The notes under the pieces are model-generated. The model saw nothing but the letters and a program-made list of their open reading frames with translations, was not told the DNA's origin and did no database searches. A stretch of DNA of 64,000 nt from Agroathelia rolfsii (Eukaryota; Basidiomycota; Agaricomycetes; Amylocorticiales; Amylocorticiaceae). Of this stretch, positions 10,485 through 23,016 are shown one piece after another. Location: positions 1,399,001 to 1,463,000 of the forward strand of contig JABRWF010000005.1 in the NCBI GenBank assembly GCA_018343915.1, given 5' to 3'. How positions within the stretch are numbered: position 1 is the stretch's first letter; every line of letters begins with the position of its first letter. Position numbers and translations under genes: made by a program.

Positions 10485-11984
10485 TGTCAAGACTCATGCT
10501 CTTGACTATCTAAACAATAGAGGTGACCCTTACCCACACCACAAACAGAACAATATATTGAAAGATTGAATATTTATAGGCTTCATATCTTTCCAATAAT
10601 TCCAATGAATACTTCAAATAATCATCTAACATCATGTTATACATGATTATTTATTTCATGATTTTACAACCATTTATTGTTAAGATATTAACAATTCTTT
10701 ACATGCATATATTCATTGAAATAATATGCATATATTCTTTTATTTAATATTTTCAATATTTCATTATATCTAATCTTATCAGAGATAAGATCATTATATC
10801 TGAAGTCACTTGACTTTATCATTTATGAATATCTTTTTCATAAAAATTAAACAATTCCATTTAAATATTTATTTCTCAATAATCATTGTAAATATTACTA
10901 ATTGATTTTTCACGCCCTAGATCCTTGCTTATAAATTACCAAAATATTTACTAAGCAAATTCATAATATTAGTAATATTTATAAAATATTACTAATATAG
11001 ATCTAATAACAGGATATTGAGATAAATGGACACTTTCACTTACTAATACTATACAAATTACTGACTAAGCACACAGATTGCTTACCAAGCATATTATTCA
11101 GCAAATAGGAATATTACTAAGCTGATTTATAAGCTGATTTATAAGCAATTTTCCTTACTAAGCGGATTAGATAAATACAGGATTGGCTTACTAATCTTGT
11201 AGAAATTAGAATATTTTGTATTATATAAGCACCAGCAAATTTGGCTGGAAATAACAAGTTATTTCACTTGAAAATAGTAAGTTAAATAGTCTAAGGACTA
11301 GCTCACAGTACTAACTTCACTAACAGACTTACTAAGTCTACTATAAAACAACAAGCCTTCCTAAAGGGAAAACAAGTAGGTAGTCTCAAAGAGACACTAG
11401 CTAAGTCTTATATTAAAAATATAGAAGTAAGCTAATCGCTTCTAATTTCTTATAGATCCAAGCCTATCTAACAAGATAACCAACCCTGTACTTTTCTACA
11501 ACAAGTAAGTATTTGGTTTAAACAAGGTTTACAGTAGTGCACACATGCATTACATTCTATATTATAACCCTTTTATTATAATGTACCGCTACTAGGTCCT
11601 AAAGATGTACTCCAAGTCTAGAAGACTTTCCATTAAAGGCTACTGTTGGCTAATGACTTGTTACTGCTTGCTTAGTAAAGAAGGGAGTGCTAAATACTCT
11701 GAGACACTTAGATTCTTTCTTAGAGGGTAAGAACCCTAAGTCATACTTTGCCCCGATTTATTAAGGGACTTGATATAGAGAGGGGGAGGTAGGTAATACA
11801 GCCTATTCTATAGCTTGCTTAGGTCCTTATACAATCCTTAGGCTGATGAGGCACAAAGGGAGGGTAAGGGTGAGAGGGCTAGGATGATGAGCCTGAAGAC
11901 AAATATATTAGTAAATGGTAAAGAGAGATGTATATGCTTATTTACTCACCTAAAGGCAAAAGGTCAAAGCTAAGGCCTTCAGGG
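10485..11984 (-). repeat. Family-A LTR, interrupted and truncated
   Basis: The left end TGTCAAGACTCATGC matches the left end of the 14,566 LTR. Homology stops at about 10,554, resumes at 11,581 and runs to about 11,984, where a family-B LTR replaces the remaining 390 bp or so. The intron-like segment is at 11,893-11,949. No target duplication was found, so a deletion or recombination after insertion is likely. Confidence 0.85.
10555..11580 (+). mobile_element. AT-rich 1.03-kb insertion in a family-A LTR
   Basis: The insertion splits the LTR between acaat and atgtacc. It is strongly AT-rich, has no convincing ORF and no evident terminal inverted repeat; a short 2-3 bp target duplication (at or aat) is possible. 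It contains a perfect 15-bp inverted repeat with a 3-nt spacer (10,966-10,998), an 8-bp palindrome around ATCTTATC, a tandem gctgatttataa duplication near 11,122-11,145, and several copies of an actaagc/ccaagc motif. Similar ccaagcatat motifs occur in LTR family C, so it may be an LTR or non-autonomous element. Strand is arbitrary. Confidence 0.55.
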
Positions 11985-12682
11985 TATCAGGGCATGGCTA
12001 GAAGCCATAACTAACCACTCTAAACAACCATAAAAGGGGAGGGAGGGGTAAGAAGTAATGAGAAGGTGGTGGGAAACTGAGAAATATAATATAGTGGGAA
12101 TACCCCTGGCAAGGGCTAATAAATGCCAATTATCATAGAACTTTACATACCTATGCCCCTAACAGAGCAGGCTTTTGGGATATCCTATCCCTCACTGATT
12201 ATTAGAGTCCACAGCCTTTCCTGAGTGCATAGACAAAGAACCTAAACCAGAGTGAGCCAGCATCATCATTACTAAGTCATAAGAAAGTAAAAGAGTGGAT
12301 TGAGCAAAAAACACTAAGTGGTGAACAGAGTGGTCTGAACTAGAGAGGCATTCTCTAGGACAGCCAGCCTTAAGTATGTACATGAACTATACAGTAGCTG
12401 GGTCTCAATATTGAAGAGGAGCATGAAAGTGCAGCTACATCAGCCACAAAGTGAAGAAATGAAGATATGTACAGTAAAATGCAAAACTAAGGAGATCAAC
12501 CAAGAGATAAGAAGATCAGAATGGAAAATAAGGTAAAGGAACAGTACCAAATAGACCCTAAAAAGTAAGATCTTGATCCAAGAAGAATTGCAAGTATAGT
12601 AAGCAAGATACTAATCCACAAAATAAAATAAAATGATGAAAAATCAAAGGAAGTGAAAAATTCAAAAGATCAACCCCTGACA
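11985..12682 (-). repeat. Family-B LTR, inverted copy
   Basis: Reverse complement of 2,068-2,758 over its whole length, ending in CCCCTGACA. The left terminus reads tatcaggg where tgttaggg is expected. The flanks (caggg and ccatg) do not match, so the junction was probably rearranged. Confidence 0.85.
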
Positions 12683-13774
12683 CCATGCAGAGCAAAATGG
12701 ATTTATTAAAGTCAAGAGATGTTTATGATTTGGTAAAAAGACCTAAAGATAAAACTATCCTTAAAGGAAAATAGGTCTTAACTATCAAATCAGATAGACA
12801 ATATAAAGCTAGATATGTTGCTAGAGGAGATCTATAGACAGATAATACCTTTGATGATACTTGGTCACCAGTTGCAAGATATGAAGCATTTAGGGTTTTA
12901 TTAGTCACTGCTGCATATTATGATTGGGAAATTGACCAGATAGATATCACAACTGCCTACCTTTATAGAAAACTTGACCATGAAATTTTTATGGAACAAC
13001 CTACAGGATTTACAGTAAAAGGAAAAGAAGATCAAGTCTGTTGACTAAAGAAATCACTCTATGGCTTAAAACAGGCTGGAAGACAATGGAATTTTGAAAT
13101 TCACTCTATACTTGAAGAGATGAAATTCAAAAGAATACACTCTGATGCAGGAATATATATAAACCATCAACAAGTGGGAGATCCAAATGATAAGATCATT
13201 CTTATTCTATATATTGATGATTTACTCCTTATGGGAAAAAACAAAAAGCAAATCCAAGATATAAAAACTCAACTCATAAAAAAATATGAAATGAAAGATC
13301 TTAAACCAGCTAAATCTTTCCTAGGCATAAACATTACTAGGAGTAGAAAGCTTAAAATACTTTCTATTGACCAAAAAGATTACTATATAGGTATCCTTAA
13401 AAGATTCCACAAGGAACACTCAAAAGGATATACTACACTAATATCAGCAAGTATCCAACTCAAAGCATCACCTAGCTAATCAACAGAAACCAATAAAACA
13501 TACTACAAAAGTATAATTGGTTCTCTAACATTCTTAACAATTATTACTAGACCAGACATAACATTTGCTATCAATAAATGTGCAAAGTACAGCAAAAACC
13601 CTGGAAAAGAGTACTTCATAGCAGTGAATCATATATTTCAATACCTATCCAAAACTCCAGATAAAGCCATTGTATACCAAGGCCAATACACCAAACAACT
13701 CACAGCATACTCAGATGCCAATTGGGCAATGGACTTAGATGACCAAAAATCAACTACAGGATATATTACAATGA
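12683..13774 (+). pseudogene. Ty1/copia reverse transcriptase and RNase H
   Basis: The frame begins at the RT start (QSKMDLLKSRDVYDLVKR), then YKARYVARG, KKSLYGLKQAGRQWN, the catalytic YIDDLLLMG (near 13,213), TRPDITFA and the RNase H start (AYSDANWAMD, KSTTGY near 13,710-13,770). In-frame stops are near 12,772, 12,835, 13,042 and 13,478. Copia homology stops at about 13,774, before the RNase H C-terminus. Confidence 0.88.
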
Positions 13775-14565
13775 TGTGTAGAGTGTCATGGGACACTTAT
13801 GACTCAATCAACATAACCCTAAGATGCCTAGCCTAGAAGGTCCAGAAGTAAATAGGGGGGGGGGGGTACAACTGATATCTTTAAGCTCCCCTGGCAGAGA
13901 GGTGCAACTCATGTTTAAAGACCTAGAGGCAAGGTCTCCCACTGTTTCATAGAGGCTTCCATGCAACATATAATCACTGGTATTCTTAAAGTCCTTTGCT
14001 AGGTAGGACATGCTGTCTTCAGCCTTGACATAATTCTTTATACTCCCTCATCCTAGAAGTCCATATTCACATATCCTGGTGACACATGCATAGCTTTACT
14101 TAGTTTTATACTCCCTTAGAGCATGGAGTCACAGTATATCCCTTAACCTTGGGTCCAGGTATAACAATAAAGATGATGATAGAGGGGGGGGTAAAACATA
14201 CAAGAAAGAGAGTAGGGGAAGAAACTTCAGGTGTAAGTAAGAGTGACACAGAGGGCAAAAGGTGGTCAAGCTAGATTGCAAAGGTCTCAAGGGCAGGCCT
14301 CTATATACTGTTTACAAGTACTCTAAGAATAGTTCTTAACTCCACATCAAGAGAAATAGAAGCAAGGAAAGAAAAAGGATTAGAGGAGTTAGAACAGAAG
14401 TACAGTGTGGGAAGAAATCAAAGATGAAAGAAGCATCAAAGATAGGAGAAGCAAATCAATGATGTATATCAGAAGATTCAGAAGTATACCCAAATGAAGT
14501 ATAGTACTATATAAACAATGCAACAAGAAACCAAAAATAAAGAAATAAAGCCTATGCACTCAAAT
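13775..14565. repeat. Unresolved repeat-like segment with G-runs
   Basis: Begins tgtagagtg directly after copia. It holds a run of 12 G (13,855-13,866) and a run of 8 G (14,184-14,191), each followed by ta. The bases atgatg precede 13,775 and recur near 14,460, a possible duplication around an insertion. No ORF resembling the missing copia end was found. The G-runs could be remains of polypurine tracts. Confidence 0.35.
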
Positions 14566-15421
14566 TGTCAAGGCTTATGCTCTTGACTATCTAAACAATA
14601 GAGGTGACCCCTACTCACACCACAAACAGAACAATGTACCACTACTATATCCCAAAGGTGTACTCCAAGTCTAGAAGACTTTCCACCAAAGGCTACTGTT
14701 GGCTAATGACTTGTTACTGCTTGCTTAGTAAAGAAGGGAGTGCTAAACACTCTGAGATGCTTAGATTCTTTCTTAGAGGGTAATAACCCTAAGTCACACT
14801 TTGCCCTGATTTATTAAGGGACTTAATATAGAGAGAGGGAGGCAGGTAATACAGCCTATTCTATGGCTTGCTTAGGTTCTTATACAACCCCTAGGCTAAT
14901 GAGGTACAAAGGGAGGGCAAGGGTGAGAGGGCTAGGATAATGAGCCTAAAGGTAGATATATTAGTAAATAGTAAAGAGAGATATACATGCTTATTTACTC
15001 ACCTGAAGGCAGAAGGTTGAAGCTAAGGCCTTCAGGAAGTGTTATAGGGTCCTTATATAAGTTTCAGGGGTGGTCTGTGCACTTCTGAATGGTCTGTGCA
15101 TAGAGATAGAAATAGAAAGGAATGCTAAACATAGTACAAATGGATGACTGAGCATGATGGTGCAATCATTGCATCATCAGCTGATTGATCAAGAGTCTAG
15201 ACTTGGAAGGAACTAGAAGGGTCTAGACTCTGTTTACTAATAGGTACTGGTACAAAGGTATAATGATGGCCGGTTATATAACTAAGTACTCTGTAACCAA
15301 TTGTCCTAGGTAGTCTATTATGAATAAATAATGTGTAGAAAGTCCAAGAAAAATTGTAAAAATACAAGAAAAATACAGGAAAATAAAGAAAGATTAGGAG
15401 AGTCTGAGTGTACCCATGACA
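14566..15421 (-). repeat. Solo LTR, family A (856 bp)
   Basis: TGTCAAGGCT...CCATGACA with a perfect target duplication caaat (14,561-14,565 and 15,422-15,426). It is a diverged relative of the gypsy LTRs and the closest match to 1-645. Sense is leftward: TATA-like box near 15,050, intron-like segment 14,946-15,002. Confidence 0.92.
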
Positions 15422-15589
15422 CAAATCAAAAGATAAAAAATCAAGAAAAATAGTAGAAAATAGAGAAAAATTAGGGGAACAAAATAATCATGGGATCAAC
15501 CCATGATAGGTAGTACACTATATATAGTAGTATACAGTGCAGTGGCAGCCAGATATATGCACTGCCAGTCTTAGGACTAGTGCCGTTTA
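15422..15589. repeat. LTR-end remnant with short inverted repeats
   Basis: AT-rich, and it resembles the A-rich tail of family-A LTRs. It holds an ATCATGGG/CCCATGAT inverted repeat near 15,487-15,507 and a tatatata-centred palindrome near 15,530. No gene. Confidence 0.4.
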
Positions 15590-15937
15590 TTACTTATATA
15601 CATTTCAAAGGTAGTCTATGCACTTCTAAAATGGTCTGTATACAGAGATAGAAATAGAAAGGAATACTAAACATAGTATAAATAGATAACTAAGCATAAT
15701 AGTGTAATTATTGCATCATCAGCTGATTGATCAAGAGTCTAGACTCTGTTTACTAATAGGTACTAGTACAAAGGTATAATGATGGCTAGTTATATAACTA
15801 AATACTCTATAACTAATTGTCCTAGGCTGTCTATTATAAATAAATAATGTATAGAAAGTCCAAGAAAAATTGTAAAAATACAAGAAAAATACAGAAAAAT
15901 AATGAAAGATTAGGAGAGTCTGGGTAGACCCATGACA
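15590..15937 (-). repeat. Family-A LTR, truncated
   Basis: Matches the right-hand 350 bp of the 14,566-15,421 LTR and ends CCATGACA. The LTR part holding the intron-like segment is missing. Confidence 0.8.
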
Positions 15938-17208
15938 CAAAGAACATAAGCTAGAGTAAGCCAGCATCATTATCACTAAGTCATAAGAAAGTAAAAGAGT
16001 GGATTAAGCAAAGAATACTGAGTAGTGAATAGAGTAGTCTAAACTAGAGAAGCATTCTCTAGGACAGCCAGCCTTAAGTATATACATGAACTATATAGTA
16101 GCTGAGTCTCAATATTGAAGAGGAGCATAAAAGTGCAGCTACATCAGCCACAAAGTGAAGAAATGCAGACATGTATGGTAAAATGCAAAACCAAGGAGAT
16201 TAACTAAGAGATAAGAAGATCAGAATGGAAAATAAGGTAAAGGAAAAGTGTCACAACCTCAGTAGTACCATGCCATAGATAAAATAGCATTCAATCATGT
16301 CTACCAAGCATATATTCAAGTTTACCAAGCATATACCCAGGTTTATTCAGCATACACTCAAGATAACCATGAAATCACTCAAGTATTTATTAATATTATT
16401 ATCAAGCTACAAATCATGCTACAGAGGCTATAATATATAATATATCATCTATAAGTCATAGTATATCACAGTAAACCATAGTTTATTATTTGGTCAAAGC
16501 TTAGTTCTAAGCCTTGGGCTTAGAAGCAGGTATATTACTATTTCCACTTCTTTTCACTGTTGCACTAGTTATGACATGTCACATGTCATATCACACAAAA
16601 GAGTGTAACTTTGCATTCCCCATCTTCAGGCACTATCACAGTTATACAGGAACTGCCATACATTATGATAATTATTGGAACAATTAAGGAAGAACCTAGG
16701 AATAATATTGGATTATTTAGTAAGGATTAGTAACTAGAAAAGCATACCAAAGTAGGAGAACAATAGTATACAATCATATATTTAAGTTACTAAGGTCTAA
16801 GAGATGTTCCCCATCTCACAGACCTCTTTCATCAATACTATCATTGTTCTTTATTGCCCCAGGTTCTCTTTACACCTCTAAGCCCCTATTGTGCTGCTTC
16901 TATTGCCCCAAGTCATAGTCATAGTTATTATAGTTGTCAAAGTCATAGTACACTCCTTTACAGTTAACCTTAGGGTTGGAAACCCTAGGAGCATCACTTC
17001 TAGCCTTGGATTAGGCTTTACAACCTATTGTTTACTACTTAATCATAGTTTATAGACCTGTGACAAAAAGTACCAAATAGACCCTAAAAAGTAAGATCTT
17101 AATCCAAAAAGAATTGCAAGTACAGTAAGCAAAATACTAATCCATAAAATAAAATAAAATGATGAAAAATCAAAGGAAGTGAAAAATTCAAAAGATCAAC
17201 CCTTGACA
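15938..17208 (-). repeat. Family-B LTR, truncated and split by LTR family C
   Basis: Bases 15,938-16,248 and 17,066-17,208 match the inverted family-B copy at 11,985-12,682. The LTR at 16,249-17,065 is inserted between them. Confidence 0.85.
16249..17065. repeat. Solo LTR, family C (817 bp)
   Basis: Starts TGTCACAACC and ends CCTGTGACA, so the ends are inverted (TGTCAC/GTGACA). It is flanked by the perfect duplication aaaag (16,244-16,248 and 17,066-17,070). It contains repeated accaagcatat motifs near its left end. Orientation was not determined. Confidence 0.85.
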
Positions 17209-17262
17209 TAGTGGGTTTAGCCACTTGTACTATTAAGGTAGTCAAGAGTGCAAGCCTTAACA
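17209..17262 (+). repeat. Family-A LTR end fragment
   Basis: The last roughly 50 bp resemble the right end of the LTR at 1-645 (gtagtcaagagtgcaagcc then ttaaca). Confidence 0.55.
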
Positions 17263-17347
17263 TCAAAATATACATCTCAAATTTTGAGCTAAGACAATTT
17301 GGGGATCAAAATATACATCTTAAATTTTGAGCCTAGAAAATATAGGG
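17262..17347. repeat. Imperfect 43-bp tandem duplication
   Basis: Two units starting at 17,262 and 17,305 share atcaaaatatacatct followed by aaattttgag. No coding meaning seen. Confidence 0.7.
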
Positions 17348-18210
17348 CCTAAAATATACTACTACAATATAAGTATAGTACTATCTAAACTCAATTTGTA
17401 ATTTTTAAAATTTTGATTCTAACCTCAAAGAAAAAATTGATGTTATAGTTCTTTAGACTATTTCTTTTTTCCATGAGAGATAGTCTAATAAACTTTGTTA
17501 AGTGTTAATCTGAAGTGTGTTATTAAAATGCATTACTTGCTTAGTATATATAGTGTATTTTAAACTCCTATTAAACAATTGAAGCTCTACTTCAATTTCC
17601 CTTATTGTATCTTTGGCATAGCTGCTAAGGCATTCTGTACAAGCACAATATATAATTTGTATATTGACACAAGTTATTGCTTAAGTCAAGGAGTGTACCC
17701 TTGATAATAGGGTTTGAAATGAGAATACTCCAATGGTAAAGCTAGTGAAGCTGTATATAATAATGGGTGAGTGTGTAAGCACTACTACTAACAAAATGAC
17801 CTTAGGGTATAATTTTCTCTCTCTCTCCCTTGTATACCAAGTTGCTATAAAAATAAAGAGGAAATTAATATTCAACACTATGTTAGAATAGCAATCTATA
17901 GCTATGGAGTATGTGTGACGTAGTCATGGTCACACGTAGCGTGACATGGTATTTAGAGTAGCTGTGTATTGTAGTTCGTACCGCATCTGTTTGTCGGGGT
18001 ACCGCGACCAAGTACAACGACAAGCAGAATAATATCTTGCCTTTTATACTGATTCTGGCTGGCTAGCTAGCTCGCTCGACAAAATCACACACTAATCGGT
18101 CACTATTCTTTTAATTATCGATGTTTTTTCTTATATCAAACACAAGATTTTGGTTGCTCCAGACTTTTAAGCACAAGTATAATATAAGTACATATTACAT
18201 TGATAAATAA
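17348..18210. other. Spacer at the edge of the transposon block
   Basis: AT-rich to about 17,900, then composition becomes that of the genic part. No gene seen. A palindrome-rich stretch (gtgtgacgtag...cacacgtagcgtgac) lies at about 17,915-17,955, and a gctggctagctagctcgctcg tract near 18,057-18,078. Confidence 0.5.
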
Positions 18211-21200
18211 CTATTCGTCGTACTATATGGAATATGGTTAATAATACATTTTTTATTAGGAAATTGTAGCACATACCTGAAGGATCAGTGATTGCGGCCA
18301 ATATGACACCTTTCCTTGTAAGTCAATATACTTAATCTCTGTTGTCCCATAGACATCTTGCTTAAATCTAGTATTGAAATCAAATTAGAATTGGTCTAGA
18401 GAAGCAAACGGTAGAGACAGTTGCGTACTGTTTTAGCTGTCCAGAGGACCCAGGTCCTCTTTCTAGATTCTTCAAGCTAAACACAGCCCTAATGATCTCG
18501 ACAGATGCCTACCAGCAACAAGTCATTATGTTGAGGTATTGAAACATATTAAAATAAACCGCGACTTACCAAATTAAAGAACTCAGGGGAAAGAAGGCTG
18601 ATATTTCGGTTCATGAATAAAAACACGATTTTGGCTTAATCTTGCAAAACTTGATGAACTTACCCATGGGGGATCCAGCCGAGCAGCACGTCATTCCAGG
18701 TCAGGTTTGCGATTGATTTGCCATTATTCTTCTAAATTACGCTGTGAACACTTGCTCTTGAAATAGACATATATTTTTTACCTCATTGTTTGCCTTGGCT
18801 ATACTAGCAAAAATATTGTCCTTGGTGTTCTTGGCCGTGCGATAAACGCCAGGGACCTGCACCTCGTTAGAACACAAAACAGTTATCTTTTGAAACATAA
18901 CATTACCGGCGGGCTCAAACCTAGATTCGAGTCGTGTATAGTAAGCTTTCGACGTAAATTATAATATCAGTAAACAGGAGCTCACTCAAAGCATTGTAGA
19001 TGTACTGTAGGAGCTTCTCGCCCGCTTCTTTTGACGTCTGGCCACTGAGTTGTTGGATTTGCTGACGCGCAGCTTGCTGAGAGTCATCCAAGTAGAAATC
19101 AATCACGTGTGTAAGGGCCAAGCAAAATTGCCCGACGCCTGGAGCCAGGGTTGCGACGAGTAGTGAGGCGGTCTGACGAGTGTTCGAAGCGAACCGTTCG
19201 TTTTGCTTGAGTAGTCCTTCGAGGAACTCCCTGCTATAGTCGCTGGGTGCAGTCAATATTTGAACTACGCCTTCAGTAATGCTCGAGACCGATAGCTTGT
19301 AACAGTTAGTAATCATAAACAACCTGGTGGATCTAGAAAAACTCACATGACTTTTAGTTATTCTCGCCAACTGCGCATTGACATGCTCCACCAGCATATC
19401 AACGATTCGACGTGCACGTTCCCGCACCAGCCATGCCTCAGACACGGATATATCATCAGCCACATAGCTGGTTTGCCATAGTTTTAGACAGAAAACAAAA
19501 ACCACTGAAAGTACAACACCATACCTTGAGATATTTGCAAGCATTTCGTAGAGCTCGTGCTCCCGATAGATTCCCCGCTGGTGATCTTCGGTTTTGAGTG
19601 ACAGACCAAACTGTTGATGCATACATAAGCTAACAGTCATTGAAGAAGAAAAACAAAGCAAAATGAACTTACAATCTCGTCAGCTAGCAGATGGACTGGT
19701 ACCAAGTTGATGACATCCTTGACAATATCGACATATCGCTTGTCCGATCCGACGTGTTCCACAGATTTATCAACGATCAGCTTGCGGGTATTGGAGGAGA
19801 TGATTTTTCTCCACTTTCTGACATCGAGCGAAAGCGCGCTTTGAATCTACCAAACATCCGTAACCATTATTAGCTGCATCAAACTTTGAGCGGAGGCAAT
19901 CTTACCAACTCATAGCCAGAAGTAACACTGGGGAACAGATCCTCGGTGCGCTTGACGGCAGGGTCAATGTATTCGTTGGGGCGGCTAAGAATATACGACA
20001 CTTCCCGATAGGAAGCAACCTTCTCAAAGGGTTGCGGCTTCGGGGGCTTCGTGAAGGTATACATGCTAATGTTCGGATCCCGGCGCTTTTTCATTTCGTT
20101 CTCCATAAATGTAGGAACCATGAAGGGGAATCGCAAATACGCCGAATCAGTAGTATAGTATCCCGGTAAAGTATTGGCGAGCATGCGGGGCAGGATTGAG
20201 CCATACGAGCCGTCGTTGGGGTCAACTTGGCAGTAGTCGTAGCCCCAAGACGTCAGATTGAATCTATGGGAGATAAGATGAGGTCACAGCTCCTGACAGT
20301 TGAAATTGAGACATACGGCGTGAAATCAAGAGTGAGGAAGCGATCGCCTGTAGACGAAAGACCGTTTAATCTCGAATTATGATCATGCTAAAATGAACAA
20401 GCGTACCTCGGATGAGATTGACGGCATCAGACAAGATTGCCCTTGAAATGGTGTAGGGTGGACACAAGCCAGCACCAGGCATAGGGACTTTACACTGTGC
20501 AAGAGTTAGTGCGTGCCATGAATGATATTCAAGTCAGAATTACCTCTTCCGCCTGCAAGCCAACCTAGTCTGATGTGTAAGCCAAGTAGTTGGAAGCTAC
20601 AAGCAGGCCAACTCACGTGTAGTTCGAGATTATCAATGTGGTGATACAGAGCTTCCGCCGCAGTCTTGAGTTCCGACAAGCTTAGTCAAGCACCTTTGAT
20701 TGATTCATTACTACTCACATAAATTTCTGGACGCGGATTCCACTCCTTGAAGTTGCTGTACGCTATTCAAGAGAAATTTAAGGAACTTGGCATGGACGTA
20801 AAGTAATTGATATGCTTACGCCTCAGACCCATGAAGGAACGGAACTCGTTGAGCTGAAAGCAATGGCATTAGACTCGCTAATCTTTTCATCAGAAACCAA
20901 ATAGCACAAACAGAGCATGCACCCCAACTACGGGCCTGCTCAATGGCAAGAACCTCGATGACTCTCATAACTTCCGGGATACCGCGAGCTCTGAAGGCCG
21001 CAGCCGGGCTCTCAGTAGCATTGATAATGATGTTAGCCAGATCTTCGTCTTTGAAGCTACCATCTGCTTGTCGTGTCAAGCTATTGGAGCGGGTCAGCAA
21101 AAAAAGACGATCTCGACCTAGTAGTAGCAAACTCACCCGGCAATCTGCCATTCACGTACACCGCCCTCATTTCTCAGCTTCTGCATTGCTGCTTGCGCAA

Positions 21201-23016
21201 AATCTTTTCCGCTAAGCTGAGAGAAGTAATACCGAGATCAAAAACGTTAGATATTAAAATATTCGAGCAGAGAAGAAACATACATTGTTGAAATCTTTGC
21301 CGGGGAACATTTCCCTAAACACATCCTCCGTCCATTTCGTATCGTCTTTGGAGAGCGTCGCGTGCCATCTGTACATCAGGTTGAATTCGATTGAACAGAC
21401 GTTGCCTTGCCCAAGGGGGGCCACTTCGTGATTCGACTCGCGCATGTTCTGATGATACCCAAGTCGTTCAGTATAATTGCCCTGTTTTGTGTGTGTGTGT
21501 ATTTATAGACCACTTACACCTCTAGGATTGAGACGCCATGAGAGGCCATCGCGGATCATGCCAAGGATTGCTCCAACATAATCGCCTGATTGGTAATTTC
21601 AGTATTAAAAGAAGATCCTTTTAGGGGATCAAAGAAATGCAAGACATACACAGGATAATCTGCATGAAGAAGCCCGTGTTGACGAGACGTGCACGCTGGA
21701 AGATCTCATCGTCCTAAACATGGGTTGTGAGCCAATTTGAATATATTTGTAAGTCATTCATGATGAATCAATCTTACTTGTTTGAGCAGCTCAGTCTCTT
21801 TGCCCTGGAGCGTTGACGGATCCTTGAGGTTGCCGCGCTCGTTGATCTGAAGAATCCTCTCTGCAATGAACTGTAACCATGGAGTGAGCCAAGAACTTGT
21901 GCTATGAAAAGAAATAGCACCTACATTGTGGTTACGATTGAACAGGAGAAGCAACGCTCCAACATTGGGAGGCATGAGCAGAATCCTATAAAAGATACTC
22001 AACAATGGAGTTGAACACGATGATTTAGAGAAATATGAACAGACCTGCCGTCGGCAAAGACATCGTTCCACAACCTACCCGTTCCATCCTTGCGACGAAC
22101 GGTATCGACCTCTTCATTGGAATTACCATAGAGAGGGCTGAGGTCAAGATAGCTGCTGGCCTTGTTGATCGTCCAGTCCCTGGGATTGGTGTTGAAGATG
22201 CTGTGGATGACAAGATCGGCAAAAGAAAAGAAGAGGCTTGAGAGACCACCAGGGTGCGCCTGGAATCCGCCCTCTTGGCGCAGGAGTGTATCAAAGACGA
22301 GGCCCGCATCGGGGCGAGGCAAGGTTGCTATAGAGGACACCGTGCGTGCGTAGGGTTGCCCGGCTCGGCCGAGAGTAGGGAAGAGGACGTTGTAAGAAGA
22401 CCCGTCTGCTTCACGATATGCGTACGTGACACCATTGTTGCTTGACAAGGATGGAGTCGGCACAAGGGAGGGGACGGTAAGATAACTTGCAGGGGGGTGG
22501 GGAAGGTCATTATAAACTGTATTATATCGAATGTTCAGAATATGAGCCTATCCATGAATGAACAAATCAAGACTGACGTATTTCAATCACCAACTCTTGC
22601 ACTTTCTTGGATATCTCAGAGTCATCTGGACAACGTGACATGAACACAAGAAGCTTTTCAAGCTATACAACAAGCATTCACGCATCAGCAACGTTGCCTA
22701 GCAAATTTCAAGGATCGACAAGAACACACCAAGAACTTGCGGTCATCAATCCCAACTGTGTTCATATTCTTAGCGGCGTCCAGAATGGCAGGCTGAATAA
22801 AGATTTGTCAGAAGAGACGCCAGGATGGCTACGACGAGTAGTGCATACGATGTCCGAAGGAAGGATTGGTGAGCCGCGCTGCATGAGGTTACTAAGGTCG
22901 TCCAAGCCACGTTGAAAGATGTTGGGCAGTGGGCGACCGCCGAGCTCGTTGTAGGGAGCCAGGCTGCTAGAGATGGCGTTGGTGTCTTGCCTGAGGGAAC
23001 GAAGGAATTGTGCCAT
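18211..23016 (-). CDS. ppo: Ppo-type fatty-acid dioxygenase (linoleate diol synthase family)
   Basis: A multi-exon gene of about 1,100 codons, Met at 23,016 and stop TAG at 18,213-18,211. The N-terminal haem-peroxidase half has the distal His in QAHPGGLSS (residue about 190), the SSYLDLSPLYGN block, and the catalytic Tyr plus proximal His in LMYRWHATLS (about 360). This half oxidises linoleic or oleic acid to 8- or 10-hydroperoxides, precursors of psi-factor oxylipins that control fungal development. The C-terminal P450-like half has VHLLADEIFGL, SPPVPGVYRTAK and EIIRAVFSLKNLERGPG. In my splice model the usual haem-binding FHxCLG site reads PHGLLSPEF with no Cys, so hydroperoxide isomerase activity may be lost. 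The last exon encodes only YDE. Exon 1 is preceded by a (CAA)n leader. Product class is sure; individual small 3' exons less so. Confidence 0.9.

Noticed and set aside
10555..11580. AT-rich block as a centromere or origin
   Set aside because: It is a discrete insertion splitting an LTR, so a mobile or repeat origin is simpler.
1..18000. CRISPR array or tandem-repeat array
   Set aside because: Repeats are dispersed LTRs with target duplications, not short regularly spaced units.
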